Shown here: positions 25,613 through 32,507 of the stretch, piece after piece
Layout: the number at the start of each line of letters is the position of its first letter
Numbering within the stretch: the stretch's first letter is position 1
From: Eubacteriales bacterium
Lineage (GTDB): Bacteria; Bacillota; Clostridia; Oscillospirales; Oscillospiraceae
Direction of reading: 5' to 3'
Length of the DNA stretch: 40,022 bases
Assembly: GCA_030533415.1 (NCBI GenBank)
Contig: JAUNJE010000025.1
Coordinates: 1-40,022 of the forward strand
The notes under the pieces: model-generated
What the model was told of the DNA's origin: nothing
Database searches by the model: none
Seen by the model: only the letters and a program-made list of their open reading frames with translations
Translations under genes and position numbers: made by a program

Positions 25613-27289
25613 CTATGAAGCGCGGCCGCCACCTTTGGGAAAGCATACGGTTATGGTGGTACCCACTCCGGGGGTACTGTCCAGCGTGATCCCGGCATTG
25701 TGGATCAGGGCGGTATGCTTGACGATGCTAAGGCCCAGTCCGGTGCCGCCTACCTCCTTGGAGTGACTTTTATCCACCCGGTAAAACCGTTCGAAAACCC
25801 GCTCCCGGTGTTCCTCCGGGATGCCAATGCCGGTGTCGGCAACAGTGAGCAGGGCTTCCGTTTCCCCGTCCTCCACCCGGACGGTGACGGTTCCGCCTTT
25901 TTTGTTATATTTGATGGCATTGTCCGTCAGATTGAACACAAGTCCGGACAAAAGCTGCGGGATCCCGCTGATCACGGCGCTGCCCCCCTCCAAACGCAGC
26001 GTCACACCGGCCAGCTCCGCCGCGGCGGAAAGTTCCCGCAGGGTATCCCGGGCGGCATCATACAGGTCAACGGATGCCCATTGCATCTGTGCCGCCCCCT
26101 CGTCCAGGTGGGACAGCCGCAGGGTATCCTCCACCAGCCGGACAAGCCGCTGGGCCTCGCCATAGATTTTTTCGGAAAAGGCCTGCATGTCCCCGGGCGG
26201 CACCATGCCGCTTTTCATCAGCTCCGCATAGCCGGAGATGGCATGGAGGGGGGTTTTCAGTTCGTGGGACACATTGGCGGTAAATTCCCGCCGCAGCTGC
26301 TCCGCCTGATGCTTCTGGGTCACGTCGAACAGCAGCAGCACCACACCAGACACGCTGTTTTCGGATTTTACGGGACTGGCGGCAGCCAGGTATTCTCCGG
26401 CGGACAGGGAAACGGTCCGCTCCTCCTTCCGCCCGGACAGGGCCTGCTCCACCACGGCGGCAACCGCTTCGTTCCGGTTTGCCACGGCAAAATCCGCGCC
26501 AAGACAGTTGGGGGTGGTTTCCAGCAGCCTTGCCGCGGCGGGATTGATGCTTAAAATGGTCCCGCCGCTGCTTAACAGCACCAGCCCTTCGCTTAAAGAG
26601 CGGGTAACGGCGTTGAATTCCTTCTGCTTCTGCCACAGTTCTACGGACTGCGCCCGAAGCTGCCGCTGCTGGGCATCCATCCGCCGCAGCAGCGGCTGGA
26701 TCTCCCCGTATTCCCGGTTGGGCAGAGGCTCCTCCAGATTCAGGCCGTTCAACGGCTTGACGATGCTCCGGGACAATCGCCCCGCCAGAACCGAGGACAG
26801 CACCAGCGCCGCCAGAAGCACCACGGCAACAAACCGGGACATCCCCAGCACCAGCTTCAGCACGGAGCTTTGGGAAAGGGACAGGCGGAGTACGGTGCCG
26901 TCGGGCAGCCGCTCCGCAGCATAGAGATAGCGTTCCAGCAGGGTGTCGGAATACCGGACGCTCTGGCCATATCCGGTATCCAGGGCGCGGATGACCTCCT
27001 CCCGCTGTAAATGGTTTTCCATGGTGCCGGAATCCGAGCGGCTGTCATAGAGGACGCCGCCATCGGCGGCGATCCAGGTAATGCGGCAGTCCAGGCCGCT
27101 GTCCAGCGTTTCGAAATAGTCCGGCCCCTCATTCGCCACGGCGTGGGCCGCCAGAGCGGTTTCCTCCCGGAGCTGGGCCATCTGGGCATCGGCAAAGTGG
27201 GTATACAGCGCCCCCAGAATCAGCACCAGCGCCGCCGCCAGCACCGTCAGCGCAACCAGAACGATGGCACGGAAGATTCGTTTTGTCAT
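25613..27289 (-). CDS. phoR: PhoR-like sensor histidine kinase
   Basis: A 558-residue membrane kinase. TM1 (about 8-28) and TM2 (about 146-169) enclose an extracytoplasmic domain of about 115 residues. It continues with a linker, a PAS domain (about 225-325), phosphoacceptor H342 in NVSHELKTPLHAISGY and a full ATPase domain (NLTDNAIKYN, VADTGIGIPEEH, GTGLGLSIVKH). This order is that of PhoR kinases. The ATG overlaps the regulator's stop as ATGA. A phosphate role is supported by the Pho-box-like sites shared by its operon promoter and the Na/Pi cotransporter; the sequence alone would also allow a related envelope sensor. Confidence 0.85.
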   Translation of the reverse strand: MTKRIFRAIVLVALTVLAAALVLILGALYTHFADAQMAQLREETALAAHAVANEGPDYFETLDSGLDCRITWIAADGGVLYDSRSDSGTMENHLQREEVIRALDTGYGQSVRYSDTLLERYLYAAERLPDGTVLRLSLSQSSVLKLVLGMSRFVAVVLLAALVLSSVLAGRLSRSIVKPLNGLNLEEPLPNREYGEIQPLLRRMDAQQRQLRAQSVELWQKQKEFNAVTRSLSEGLVLLSSGGTILSINPAAARLLETTPNCLGADFAVANRNEAVAAVVEQALSGRKEERTVSLSAGEYLAAASPVKSENSVSGVVLLLFDVTQKHQAEQLRREFTANVSHELKTPLHAISGYAELMKSGMVPPGDMQAFSEKIYGEAQRLVRLVEDTLRLSHLDEGAAQMQWASVDLYDAARDTLRELSAAAELAGVTLRLEGGSAVISGIPQLLSGLVFNLTDNAIKYNKKGGTVTVRVEDGETEALLTVADTGIGIPEEHRERVFERFYRVDKSHSKEVGGTGLGLSIVKHTALIHNAGITLDSTPGVGTTITVCFPKGGGRAS

Positions 27290-27960
27290 GGCTCCACCTC
27301 CATCCGGTAGCCCACGCCCCGGACGGTTCGGATATAGTTTCCGCAGGCCCCCAGCTTGGTGCGCAGGGTGCCGATGTGCACATCCACCGTCCGGGTCTCG
27401 CCCAGGTAGTCCGCGCTCCAGATCCGGGTCAAAAGCTGGTCCCGGGTAAAGACCCGGCCGGGATGCTCCAGAAACAGCCGCAGCAGTTCAAATTCCTTCA
27501 GTGTCAGCTCCACGCGGCCTTCACCGGCATAGACGGTATGGGCCTGCGGGTCCATCCGAAGCCCGCCCAGCCGCAGCATAGCGGCCGGGGCCTGGGGCGA
27601 TGTCCGGCGGAGCACCGCCCGGATGCGGGACACCATTTCCATCATGCCAAAGGGCTTGGCCAGATAATCGTCGGCTCCCAAGTCCAGGCTCATAACCTTA
27701 TCATATTCCGTTCCCCTTGCGGAGGCCATAATGACGGGAATCCGGGCCAATGCCGGATCGGCACGCAGGCTTTTCAGAATCTCAATCCCATCCATGCCGG
27801 GCAGCATGATGTCCAGCAGGATCAATTGGGGCGGGGTGCCGCCCAGCGCGTGAAACAGCGCCGCGCCGTCCCCGAAGCCCTCCGCCTCGAAGCCCGATGC
27901 CCGCAGGGTATAAAGCATCAGCTCCCGGATGCTGTTATCGTCTTCCACACAATAGATCAT
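27286..27960 (-). CDS. phoB: PhoB/PhoP-like response regulator
   Basis: A 224-residue OmpR-family regulator with a receiver domain (EDD at 6-8, phosphoacceptor D50 in LILLDIMLPGMDG, K in YLAKPFG) and a winged helix (LTLKEFELLRLFLEHPG, RTVDVHIGTLRTKLG, VRGVGYRME). GGGGAGG lies 7 nt before ATG 27960 (MIYCVEDD); the frame stays open to 27987 without a better start. First gene of a two-gene operon with the PhoR-like kinase. Its promoter contains TGTAA repeats, two at exactly 11 bp, matching those of the Na/Pi cotransporter, so autoregulation is likely. Confidence 0.87.
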   Translation of the reverse strand: MIYCVEDDNSIRELMLYTLRASGFEAEGFGDGAALFHALGGTPPQLILLDIMLPGMDGIEILKSLRADPALARIPVIMASARGTEYDKVMSLDLGADDYLAKPFGMMEMVSRIRAVLRRTSPQAPAAMLRLGGLRMDPQAHTVYAGEGRVELTLKEFELLRLFLEHPGRVFTRDQLLTRIWSADYLGETRTVDVHIGTLRTKLGACGNYIRTVRGVGYRMEVEP

Positions 27961-28021
27961 AAACGCCCCTCCCCGAGGCCTGCCCATGCAGATTTTCTCA
28001 CCATTGATGGTACGACAATTT

Positions 28022-28060
28022 TGTAAGATTTACAAGTGGAGAATTGTAAAATCCATGTAA
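28022..28060 (-). promoter_or_regulatory. Pho-box-like repeats and promoter of the phoB-like operon
   Basis: Plus-strand TGTAA occurs at 28022, 28045 and 28056; the last two are 11 bp apart. GAGAATTGTAAAATCCATGT resembles the cotransporter box. TTGTAA (minus strand, near 28035-28030), 17 nt and TACCAT form a plausible promoter. Confidence 0.5.
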
Positions 28061-28251
28061 TACCGTTTCTTTTTTATTTTGAGATAGAAAAACACGAAAA
28101 CCCATCTCATCATGATCTTCCTATTAAAATGTTCCATTCTGGCGAATGAAACTTTTTCATGGAATATCAGCATAAAGCCGGCACTTGCCATCCCTTTTCT
28201 AAAATTCCCCGGAACTTTTCAAAAAACTCACTAGGAAATTTGAAACAAATG

Positions 28252-28260
28252 TGCTATGAT
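28252..28260 (+). promoter_or_regulatory. Extended -10 promoter for the ruvC transcript
   Basis: TGC-TATGAT (28252-28260), an extended -10 element without a good -35, about 20 nt before the small gene that overlaps ruvC. Between this site and the Pho-box region (28061-28250) I see only AT-rich DNA without a gene. Confidence 0.45.
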
Positions 28261-28280
28261 ATCGTTTAGAGGTGAAATCC

Positions 28281-28442
28281 ATGGAAACTATCAATGAAAG
28301 CAATCCTTCGGAAGCCGCTCCCGAGCGGGAGGGCTATGTCCCCCGGCCCGGCTGGCAGGTCTGGAGCGCCCGGATCGGGCTTGTGCTCTTTCTTCTGCTG
28401 GTGACCGCGCAGATCGTGAACATTGCCCGGGGTGGCCTGTAA
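28281..28442 (+). CDS. Small single-helix membrane protein upstream of ruvC
   Basis: A 53-residue protein with an acidic and Pro-rich N-terminal half (METINESNPSEAAPEREGY) and one transmembrane helix (about 33-47, IGLVLFLLLVTAQIV) with a short basic tail. GAGGTG precedes the ATG and a promoter lies just upstream. Its TAA overlaps the ruvC ATG (TAATG), so the two are probably translationally coupled. I do not recognise a family. Confidence 0.6.
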   Translation: METINESNPSEAAPEREGYVPRPGWQVWSARIGLVLFLLLVTAQIVNIARGGL

Positions 28443-28948
28443 TGCGGATTCTCGGAATCGATCCCGGCTACGGCATCACGGGCTTTGGCCTGCTCGACGC
28501 CCAGAGAAGCCAGTTCCGCCTTCTGAACTGCGGCGCCATCACCACGCCGCCAAACACGGATTTTGCCTGGCGGCTGGAAGTGATCTACAACGATATGACC
28601 GAGCTGCTTCGGGTATCCCGGCCGGACGCCGTGGCCATTGAAGAGCTGTTCTTCGGCCACAACGTCACCACTGGCATCAACGTCGCCCAGAGCCGGGGCG
28701 TCATTCTCCTGGCCATTCACCAGGCGGGACTGCCCATTTTTGAATATAAGCCCATGCAGGTCAAGCAGGCCGTGGTGGGCTACGGCAACGCCAGCAAGCA
28801 CCAGGTGCAGGACATGACCAAGCGCCTGCTGCACCTGCAGGCCATGCCCAAGCCCGACGACGCCGCCGACGCCATCGCCATCGCCCTGTGCCACGCCCGC
28901 TCGGCGACCTCTCTGCTCGCCCAGGCGCAGAAAGGGGATAAAGGATAA
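28442..28948 (+). CDS. ruvC: Holliday junction resolvase RuvC
   Basis: The endonuclease that cuts Holliday junctions in recombination and repair, working with RuvAB. The 168-residue protein has the RNase H-like start RILGIDPGYGITGFG with D7, E67 in AIEELFFG, and D140/D143 in KPDDAADAIAIA, so the four catalytic acids are present. The start overlaps the small membrane gene. In many bacteria ruvC directly precedes ruvA and ruvB; here they are 4.6 kb apart, separated by a foreign-looking array. The last 31 bases of ruvC plus 10 bases after the stop are repeated inside that array. Confidence 0.97.
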   Translation: MRILGIDPGYGITGFGLLDAQRSQFRLLNCGAITTPPNTDFAWRLEVIYNDMTELLRVSRPDAVAIEELFFGHNVTTGINVAQSRGVILLAIHQAGLPIFEYKPMQVKQAVVGYGNASKHQVQDMTKRLLHLQAMPKPDDAADAIAIALCHARSATSLLAQAQKGDKG

Positions 28949-28958
28949 ATCGGGATTT
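28918..28958 (+). repeat. Repeat copy A: ruvC 3' end and junction site
   Basis: 41 bp, ending in the site GGATAAATCGGGATTT and containing the ruvC stop codon. Identical to 31048-31088 and differing at two positions from 31788-31828. It is the left edge of the inserted array. Confidence 0.85.
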
Positions 28959-29083
28959 GAAACCGCCAAAATCATAGTCTGTCCCATTATACAATTTCAC
29001 ACTGTTGTACGCTTGTTCCCATACCTCATAAGGGCAAAAACGTGGGAAGTAAAGTTCATTGATAATTTCAATAGGAGGACAAG

Positions 29084-29887
29084 ATGATTTATCGGCTTGA
29101 TACATTGTCCGAAAACAATATAAATCCTATCACAAGACAAGGATATGACGGTCTGTGGACAATTCTAATGCTTACTGAAAGTCCTGATTATCAGCAATTC
29201 TGTGGGAGTACCAACGACTGTGCTTATACGATAAAGATAAGCCGCAGGCAATATGAAAAATGGGAAATGGCAGTTGGCGATTTCATAGACTTTTGCGAGG
29301 CAAACAAGAAAAATGCCATCTTAGTCATGTCAGAAACTGATTTCAGCGCCGTAAAAAGGCAATACAGAGGTCACAGCTATAATGAACCGCTCCTTCGTGA
29401 GTACGAGCCTTCTGTTTTGGTTCATAGCACCTCGATGAACAGTTGGAAACGGATTCAGGATGACGGAATGCTAAAGAGTTGGAATATACTGAAATCCGAA
29501 AAAGCCATTGATGAAGACCAGCCTATCGGAAGCCAACTCGGTGATCCGGCGGATTTTAGCGACTACATCATGTTCGGTGGCGGTGTTACCGGAGAAATTG
29601 TTGTGAACTCAAAACAACAAGGAAAAATTGTAATGGATACCAACGCAAAATATCTTACCGGCGCAAGATTATATTTTGATGCAAAACGTATGGCTCAAGA
29701 TGGGCTGCTTGTTCGGGACGGCTGCCATTTGAAAGTAAAAGACAAATTGCCGCTGGAACCATATCTGATTTGGACTGCGACATGGGAGACAGTTGGAATT
29801 GCAAGCCAAGTATCCACCCCGGGAATCTTTGCGGATCAAGCCGACAAGCGATTTCAATCCGTTTTGCAAAATTATAATCGTCAATGA
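29084..29887 (+). CDS. Uncharacterised protein with ADP-ribosyltransferase/KptA-like C-terminal half
   Basis: A 267-residue soluble protein, first in the array. The N-terminal part (about 1-105) is unrecognised. The C-terminal part opens with PSVLVHSTSMNSWKRIQDDG (about 108-127), the His-x-Thr/Ser and IxxDG arrangement of NAD-binding ART-fold enzymes such as KptA 2'-phosphotransferases, PARPs and DarT. It continues with ARLYFDAKRMAQDGLLVRDG near 193-212. A catalytic glutamate cannot be assigned with confidence. If real, the activity could be NAD-dependent modification of protein or nucleic acid, which would suit a defence or toxin cassette. AGGAGG is 5 nt before the ATG. The fold is an inference from short motifs. 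Confidence 0.6.
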   Translation: MIYRLDTLSENNINPITRQGYDGLWTILMLTESPDYQQFCGSTNDCAYTIKISRRQYEKWEMAVGDFIDFCEANKKNAILVMSETDFSAVKRQYRGHSYNEPLLREYEPSVLVHSTSMNSWKRIQDDGMLKSWNILKSEKAIDEDQPIGSQLGDPADFSDYIMFGGGVTGEIVVNSKQQGKIVMDTNAKYLTGARLYFDAKRMAQDGLLVRDGCHLKVKDKLPLEPYLIWTATWETVGIASQVSTPGIFADQADKRFQSVLQNYNRQ

Positions 29888-29920
29888 ACTTGCAAAAAAC
29901 AGTCCGGTAGAAGTACACTG

Positions 29921-30029
29921 CGTACAAACCGCAGGGTTTGTACGAGGGGGTGTATTTCGCTTCGGGAACAAACGAAACGCCTTGAAATTGCGGGATTTCA
30001 GCGGAAAACCAGGATAAATCTGGATTTAT
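29921..30029 (+). repeat. Structured junction D at the end of cassette 1
   Basis: Starts with a perfect 10-bp hairpin CGTACAAACC / GGTTTGTACG (29921-29944), then smaller inverted repeats (TTTCG/CGAAA, GAAAT/ATTTC, CCAG/CTGG), and ends in the site ATAAATC-TG-GATTTAT (30014-30029), a perfect 7-bp inverted repeat around two bases. Unlike copies A-C, the ruvC-like text to its left is not recognisable. Confidence 0.55.
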
Positions 30030-30046
30030 GGAAAAGGAGAGCGACA

Positions 30047-30469
30047 ATGCAGATTGTACCTACGTTGAATTTTGGGGAAAATTGCCGGGAAGCAATTCAT
30101 ATGTATGAAAAGGCGTTTCATGGAAAAATCAGTTGTCTGATTACATATGGAGAAGCGAATGATCCTGAATATAATCCACTGCTTAAAGAAAATCAAAAGG
30201 AGTATATATATCATTCGGAACTTGTATTGGACAATCAAAGAATTATTATGAGTGACCATGTGGATATTGAATTTCAAACATGTTATTCAAATTTCCTTAC
30301 CATTATGTTTGATACGAAAGAGGAAGTCCAACAGGCATATGAAATCATGAAAGAAGGAAGCAAAACAATATATCAGATGGAAGCTACACCGTATAGCTCT
30401 TGCCGGGTAGTTTTTGTTGATAAATTTGGAATTCGCTGGGGAATTATGACTGAGCAGACAGAGCGGTGA
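30047..30469 (+). CDS. VOC superfamily (PhnB/glyoxalase-like) protein
   Basis: A 140-residue protein of the PhnB-type vicinal-oxygen-chelate family. It opens with VPTLNFGENCREAIHMYEKAF and has the long central loop with HSELVLDNQRIIMSD and a C-terminal VVFVDKFGIRWGIM. These two beta-alpha-beta-beta-beta modules form a small ligand- or metal-binding cup. Relatives include glyoxalases, resistance proteins that bind fosfomycin or bleomycin, and many of unknown role. AAGGAG is 7 nt before the ATG. It is paired with a GNAT gene 25 nt downstream, and VOC and GNAT genes are common passengers of gene cassettes. The substrate cannot be told. Confidence 0.85.
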   Translation: MQIVPTLNFGENCREAIHMYEKAFHGKISCLITYGEANDPEYNPLLKENQKEYIYHSELVLDNQRIIMSDHVDIEFQTCYSNFLTIMFDTKEEVQQAYEIMKEGSKTIYQMEATPYSSCRVVFVDKFGIRWGIMTEQTER

Positions 30470-30494
30470 ATCACTATCTGCGGAGGTAAAAAGA

Positions 30495-30977
30495 ATGATT
30501 CATCTGGAAAAAATAAATGGCGAAAATATCTGGGATATTCTAAAGCTACATGTCTCAGATAGTCAGAAAAGTTTTGTCGCCAGCAATGATATCAGCATTA
30601 TTGAAGCATATGCCGCTATAACATCCAACGGATATGCTTTTCCGTTTGGAATTTTTGAAGGTAATAATCCAGTCGGTTTTGTGATGATCGGTTATGACAA
30701 AGATGATCACTGGAAGGATGCACCTGCCATAGCAGACGGGAATTATAACCTGTGGAGATTGATGATCGATAAGAACTATCAAAACAGGGGATATGGGAAA
30801 CAGGCGGTAGAACTTGCGTTAAGATTTATCAGAACATTTCCCTGTGGTAAAGCCGATTTCTGTTGGCTGTCATATGCGCCGGAAAACGCGGTTGCCAAAT
30901 CGCTATATGCCTCTTTTGGATTTATTGAGACCGGAGAAAAAGACGGAGAAGAACAGATTGCTGTATTAAAACTCTAA
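30495..30977 (+). CDS. GNAT N-acetyltransferase (spermine/spermidine-type)
   Basis: A 160-residue acetyl-CoA-dependent acetyltransferase. The core reads NYNLWRLMIDKNYQNRGYGK, where the acetyl-CoA loop is Q-N-R-G-Y-G-K, followed by SYAPENAVAKSLYASFGF. This resembles BltD/PaiA-like polyamine acetyltransferases, which make up the best guess; aminoglycoside or other amine acceptors remain possible. GGAGG is 8 nt before the ATG. It is probably translated from the same message as the VOC gene. AT-rich compared with the ruv genes, which supports transfer. Confidence 0.87.
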   Translation: MIHLEKINGENIWDILKLHVSDSQKSFVASNDISIIEAYAAITSNGYAFPFGIFEGNNPVGFVMIGYDKDDHWKDAPAIADGNYNLWRLMIDKNYQNRGYGKQAVELALRFIRTFPCGKADFCWLSYAPENAVAKSLYASFGFIETGEKDGEEQIAVLKL

Positions 30978-30983
30978 GACAAC

Positions 30984-31088
30984 TTCCGGTTTGGCGAAGG
31001 AAAGCCCTCCCCATTGAGCAGCGCGCCCGCCCGGCAGTCTCTCTTCCCGCCCAGGCGCAGAAAGGGGATAAAGGATAAATCGGGATTT
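30984..31088 (+). repeat. 105-bp repeat copy B
   Basis: Direct repeat of 31724-31828 without gaps and with about seven differences, all transitions. Its right part (from about 31022) matches the ruvC 3' end; read in the ruvC frame it gives ARPAVSLPAQAQKGDKG and stop, against HARSATSLLAQAQKGDKG in ruvC. The left 40 bp has no match in ruvC. Confidence 0.85.
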
Positions 31089-31114
31089 ATAGGTATAATG
31101 CATAGGAGATAGAA

Positions 31115-31708
31115 ATGTTACTATACCATATCAGTGACACATTACAGCTCGGAGAAATAATGTCGCAGGATTACAAAAAAAATATGGAACTTGTAGTTCC
31201 ATTTGTTCAAGCTCTCAAAAGAAGTGAAGATTGCTTCTATGCGATGGTGCTTAATGCAAAATTATTGAAGAGTGTCTTTGGTAAGTTTGGGATGCGGGAT
31301 ATGCAGACTAACTATGTCAAATGGGCTACGGAAGGAATCTTTGAGTACATCCGTATTACAGAGTTCCCTGAGGGTTATAGTCGAATATTGAGCAATTATT
31401 TCTATGATAACTTTCCCGATATCAAGCGGTTGTACGAAGTGGATTGGAATATGAAAGAAAAGGCGGAGCGCTTTAACTTTCATGTCTATGAAATCGAGTT
31501 AGAAGATGAAGCGCCCCAGAAGCGAGATATGCTTCTTTTTGACGAAGCATTTGATGCCATGTGGGACAACAATGATATCCAAACCGCCATCGACCGTGCC
31601 CGTAGGTATTTCAAGGGAGAACATACTACAACACCAGTTTGGGAGATTATGAGCGATAAGTCTGCCAAAGCAGTAAAGGACATCACATTCATTTTGAATA
31701 GAGAATAA
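31115..31708 (+). CDS. DUF2441-like protein of unknown function
   Basis: A 197-residue soluble protein, alone in a 740-bp unit enclosed by repeats B and C. It starts MLLYHISDTLQLGEIMSQDY and contains AMVLNAKLLKSVFGK and FHVYEIELEDEA. The YHISDTLQLGEI opening resembles DUF2441 proteins, which I recall as distant members of the ADP-ribosyltransferase-like clan; this needs a profile search. AGGAG is 6 nt before the ATG. Two products with possible ART-like openings in one array hint at a shared defence or toxin theme, but this is speculative. Confidence 0.6.
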   Translation: MLLYHISDTLQLGEIMSQDYKKNMELVVPFVQALKRSEDCFYAMVLNAKLLKSVFGKFGMRDMQTNYVKWATEGIFEYIRITEFPEGYSRILSNYFYDNFPDIKRLYEVDWNMKEKAERFNFHVYEIELEDEAPQKRDMLLFDEAFDAMWDNNDIQTAIDRARRYFKGEHTTTPVWEIMSDKSAKAVKDITFILNRE

Positions 31709-31723
31709 GTGAAGAGCGATAAA

Positions 31724-31828
31724 TTCCAGTTTGGCGAAGAAAAATCCTCCCCATTGAGCAGCGTGCCCGCCCGGCAGTCTCTCTTCCCGCCCAGGCGCAG
31801 AAGGGGGATAAAGGGTAAATCGGGATTT
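31724..31828 (+). repeat. 105-bp repeat copy C
   Basis: Gapless counterpart of copy B. Over the last seven codons of the ruvC-like frame it differs from ruvC at two bases (31803, 31815), both third positions of codons (Lys AAA to AAG, Gly GGA to GGG). It ends in AAATC-GG-GATTT. Confidence 0.85.
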
Positions 31829-31860
31829 GTAAAACCGGGAAATGGAAAGGCGGAACTCTT

Positions 31861-32478
31861 TTGAACCTAATCTTAAACCATAGCCTGAAATCTTATATAA
31901 AAGTTTTTCTGGTTGGTATTTTCGTAGGGTGCATTTGCAGATTGACAGATTATTTTCCAGCAAATACATTGTGGAGTTTTTCGTCAATTCAAACACTCGT
32001 CGGATTTTGGATAATTACCAACACGGTCATTGTCCTGTTAAGCACCTCAAACATCTGCGCGGGAATCAGCTCATTTTTATATATGTTTGGAATGACTTTG
32101 AGTTTTTATGGTCTACAGGCAATATTGGGAATGTTTATCCCTTTGTTTTCTGGCGGCTTTCGCTTTACGCTGTTTTTGTTGTTTACCGTTCTTTCCATTC
32201 CATGTGCAATAGCGGCGTTTATCCTGTATTATTGGAATAGGGATAATCTTTTCAATTCCGTATTATATTCCTTGCCGGTAGGGGCTTTGGTTTCGGAAAT
32301 AATCGCAGTTTCTATGTCTTTTCCGGAACATCCTACATTTTTATTTCAGTTGTTAATGGATAGTATAGGGGTAATTGCATTTTTCCCAATATTTTTTAAG
32401 AGAGCGAAAAGCAAGATGCTTTATATCGCTGCTTCAATCATTAGTTCTTTCATATTTTTCCTTATTTTCCCCTGGTAA
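31861..32478 (+). CDS. Six-helix membrane protein of unknown function
   Basis: A 205-residue protein made almost wholly of transmembrane helices (about six), with a TTG start preceded by AAAGGCGG. The stretch FTLFLLFTVLSIPCAIAAFILYYWNRDNLFNS and the following SLPVGALVSEII are the most conserved-looking parts. It ends IFFLIFPW directly at the membrane. I do not recognise a named family. It begins cassette 4 and precedes the hydrolase by about 30 nt, so the two are probably co-transcribed. Confidence 0.7.
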   Translation: MNLILNHSLKSYIKVFLVGIFVGCICRLTDYFPANTLWSFSSIQTLVGFWIITNTVIVLLSTSNICAGISSFLYMFGMTLSFYGLQAILGMFIPLFSGGFRFTLFLLFTVLSIPCAIAAFILYYWNRDNLFNSVLYSLPVGALVSEIIAVSMSFPEHPTFLFQLLMDSIGVIAFFPIFFKRAKSKMLYIAASIISSFIFFLIFPW

Positions 32479-32507
32479 TTCAGGTTGACAACTTGGGATT
32501 TGGTGAG

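Noticed and set aside
28955-29105. Minus-strand peptide containing FCPYEVWEQAYNSVKLYNG, as a possible transposase remnant
   Set aside because: Too short, no catalytic motif, and the frame simply runs on into the antisense of ruvC. The resemblance to transposase C-termini is not supportable.
31094-31099. TATAAT as a promoter for the DUF2441-like gene
   Set aside because: It has no -35 or TG extension and lies so close to the ribosome site that a transcript would start within it.
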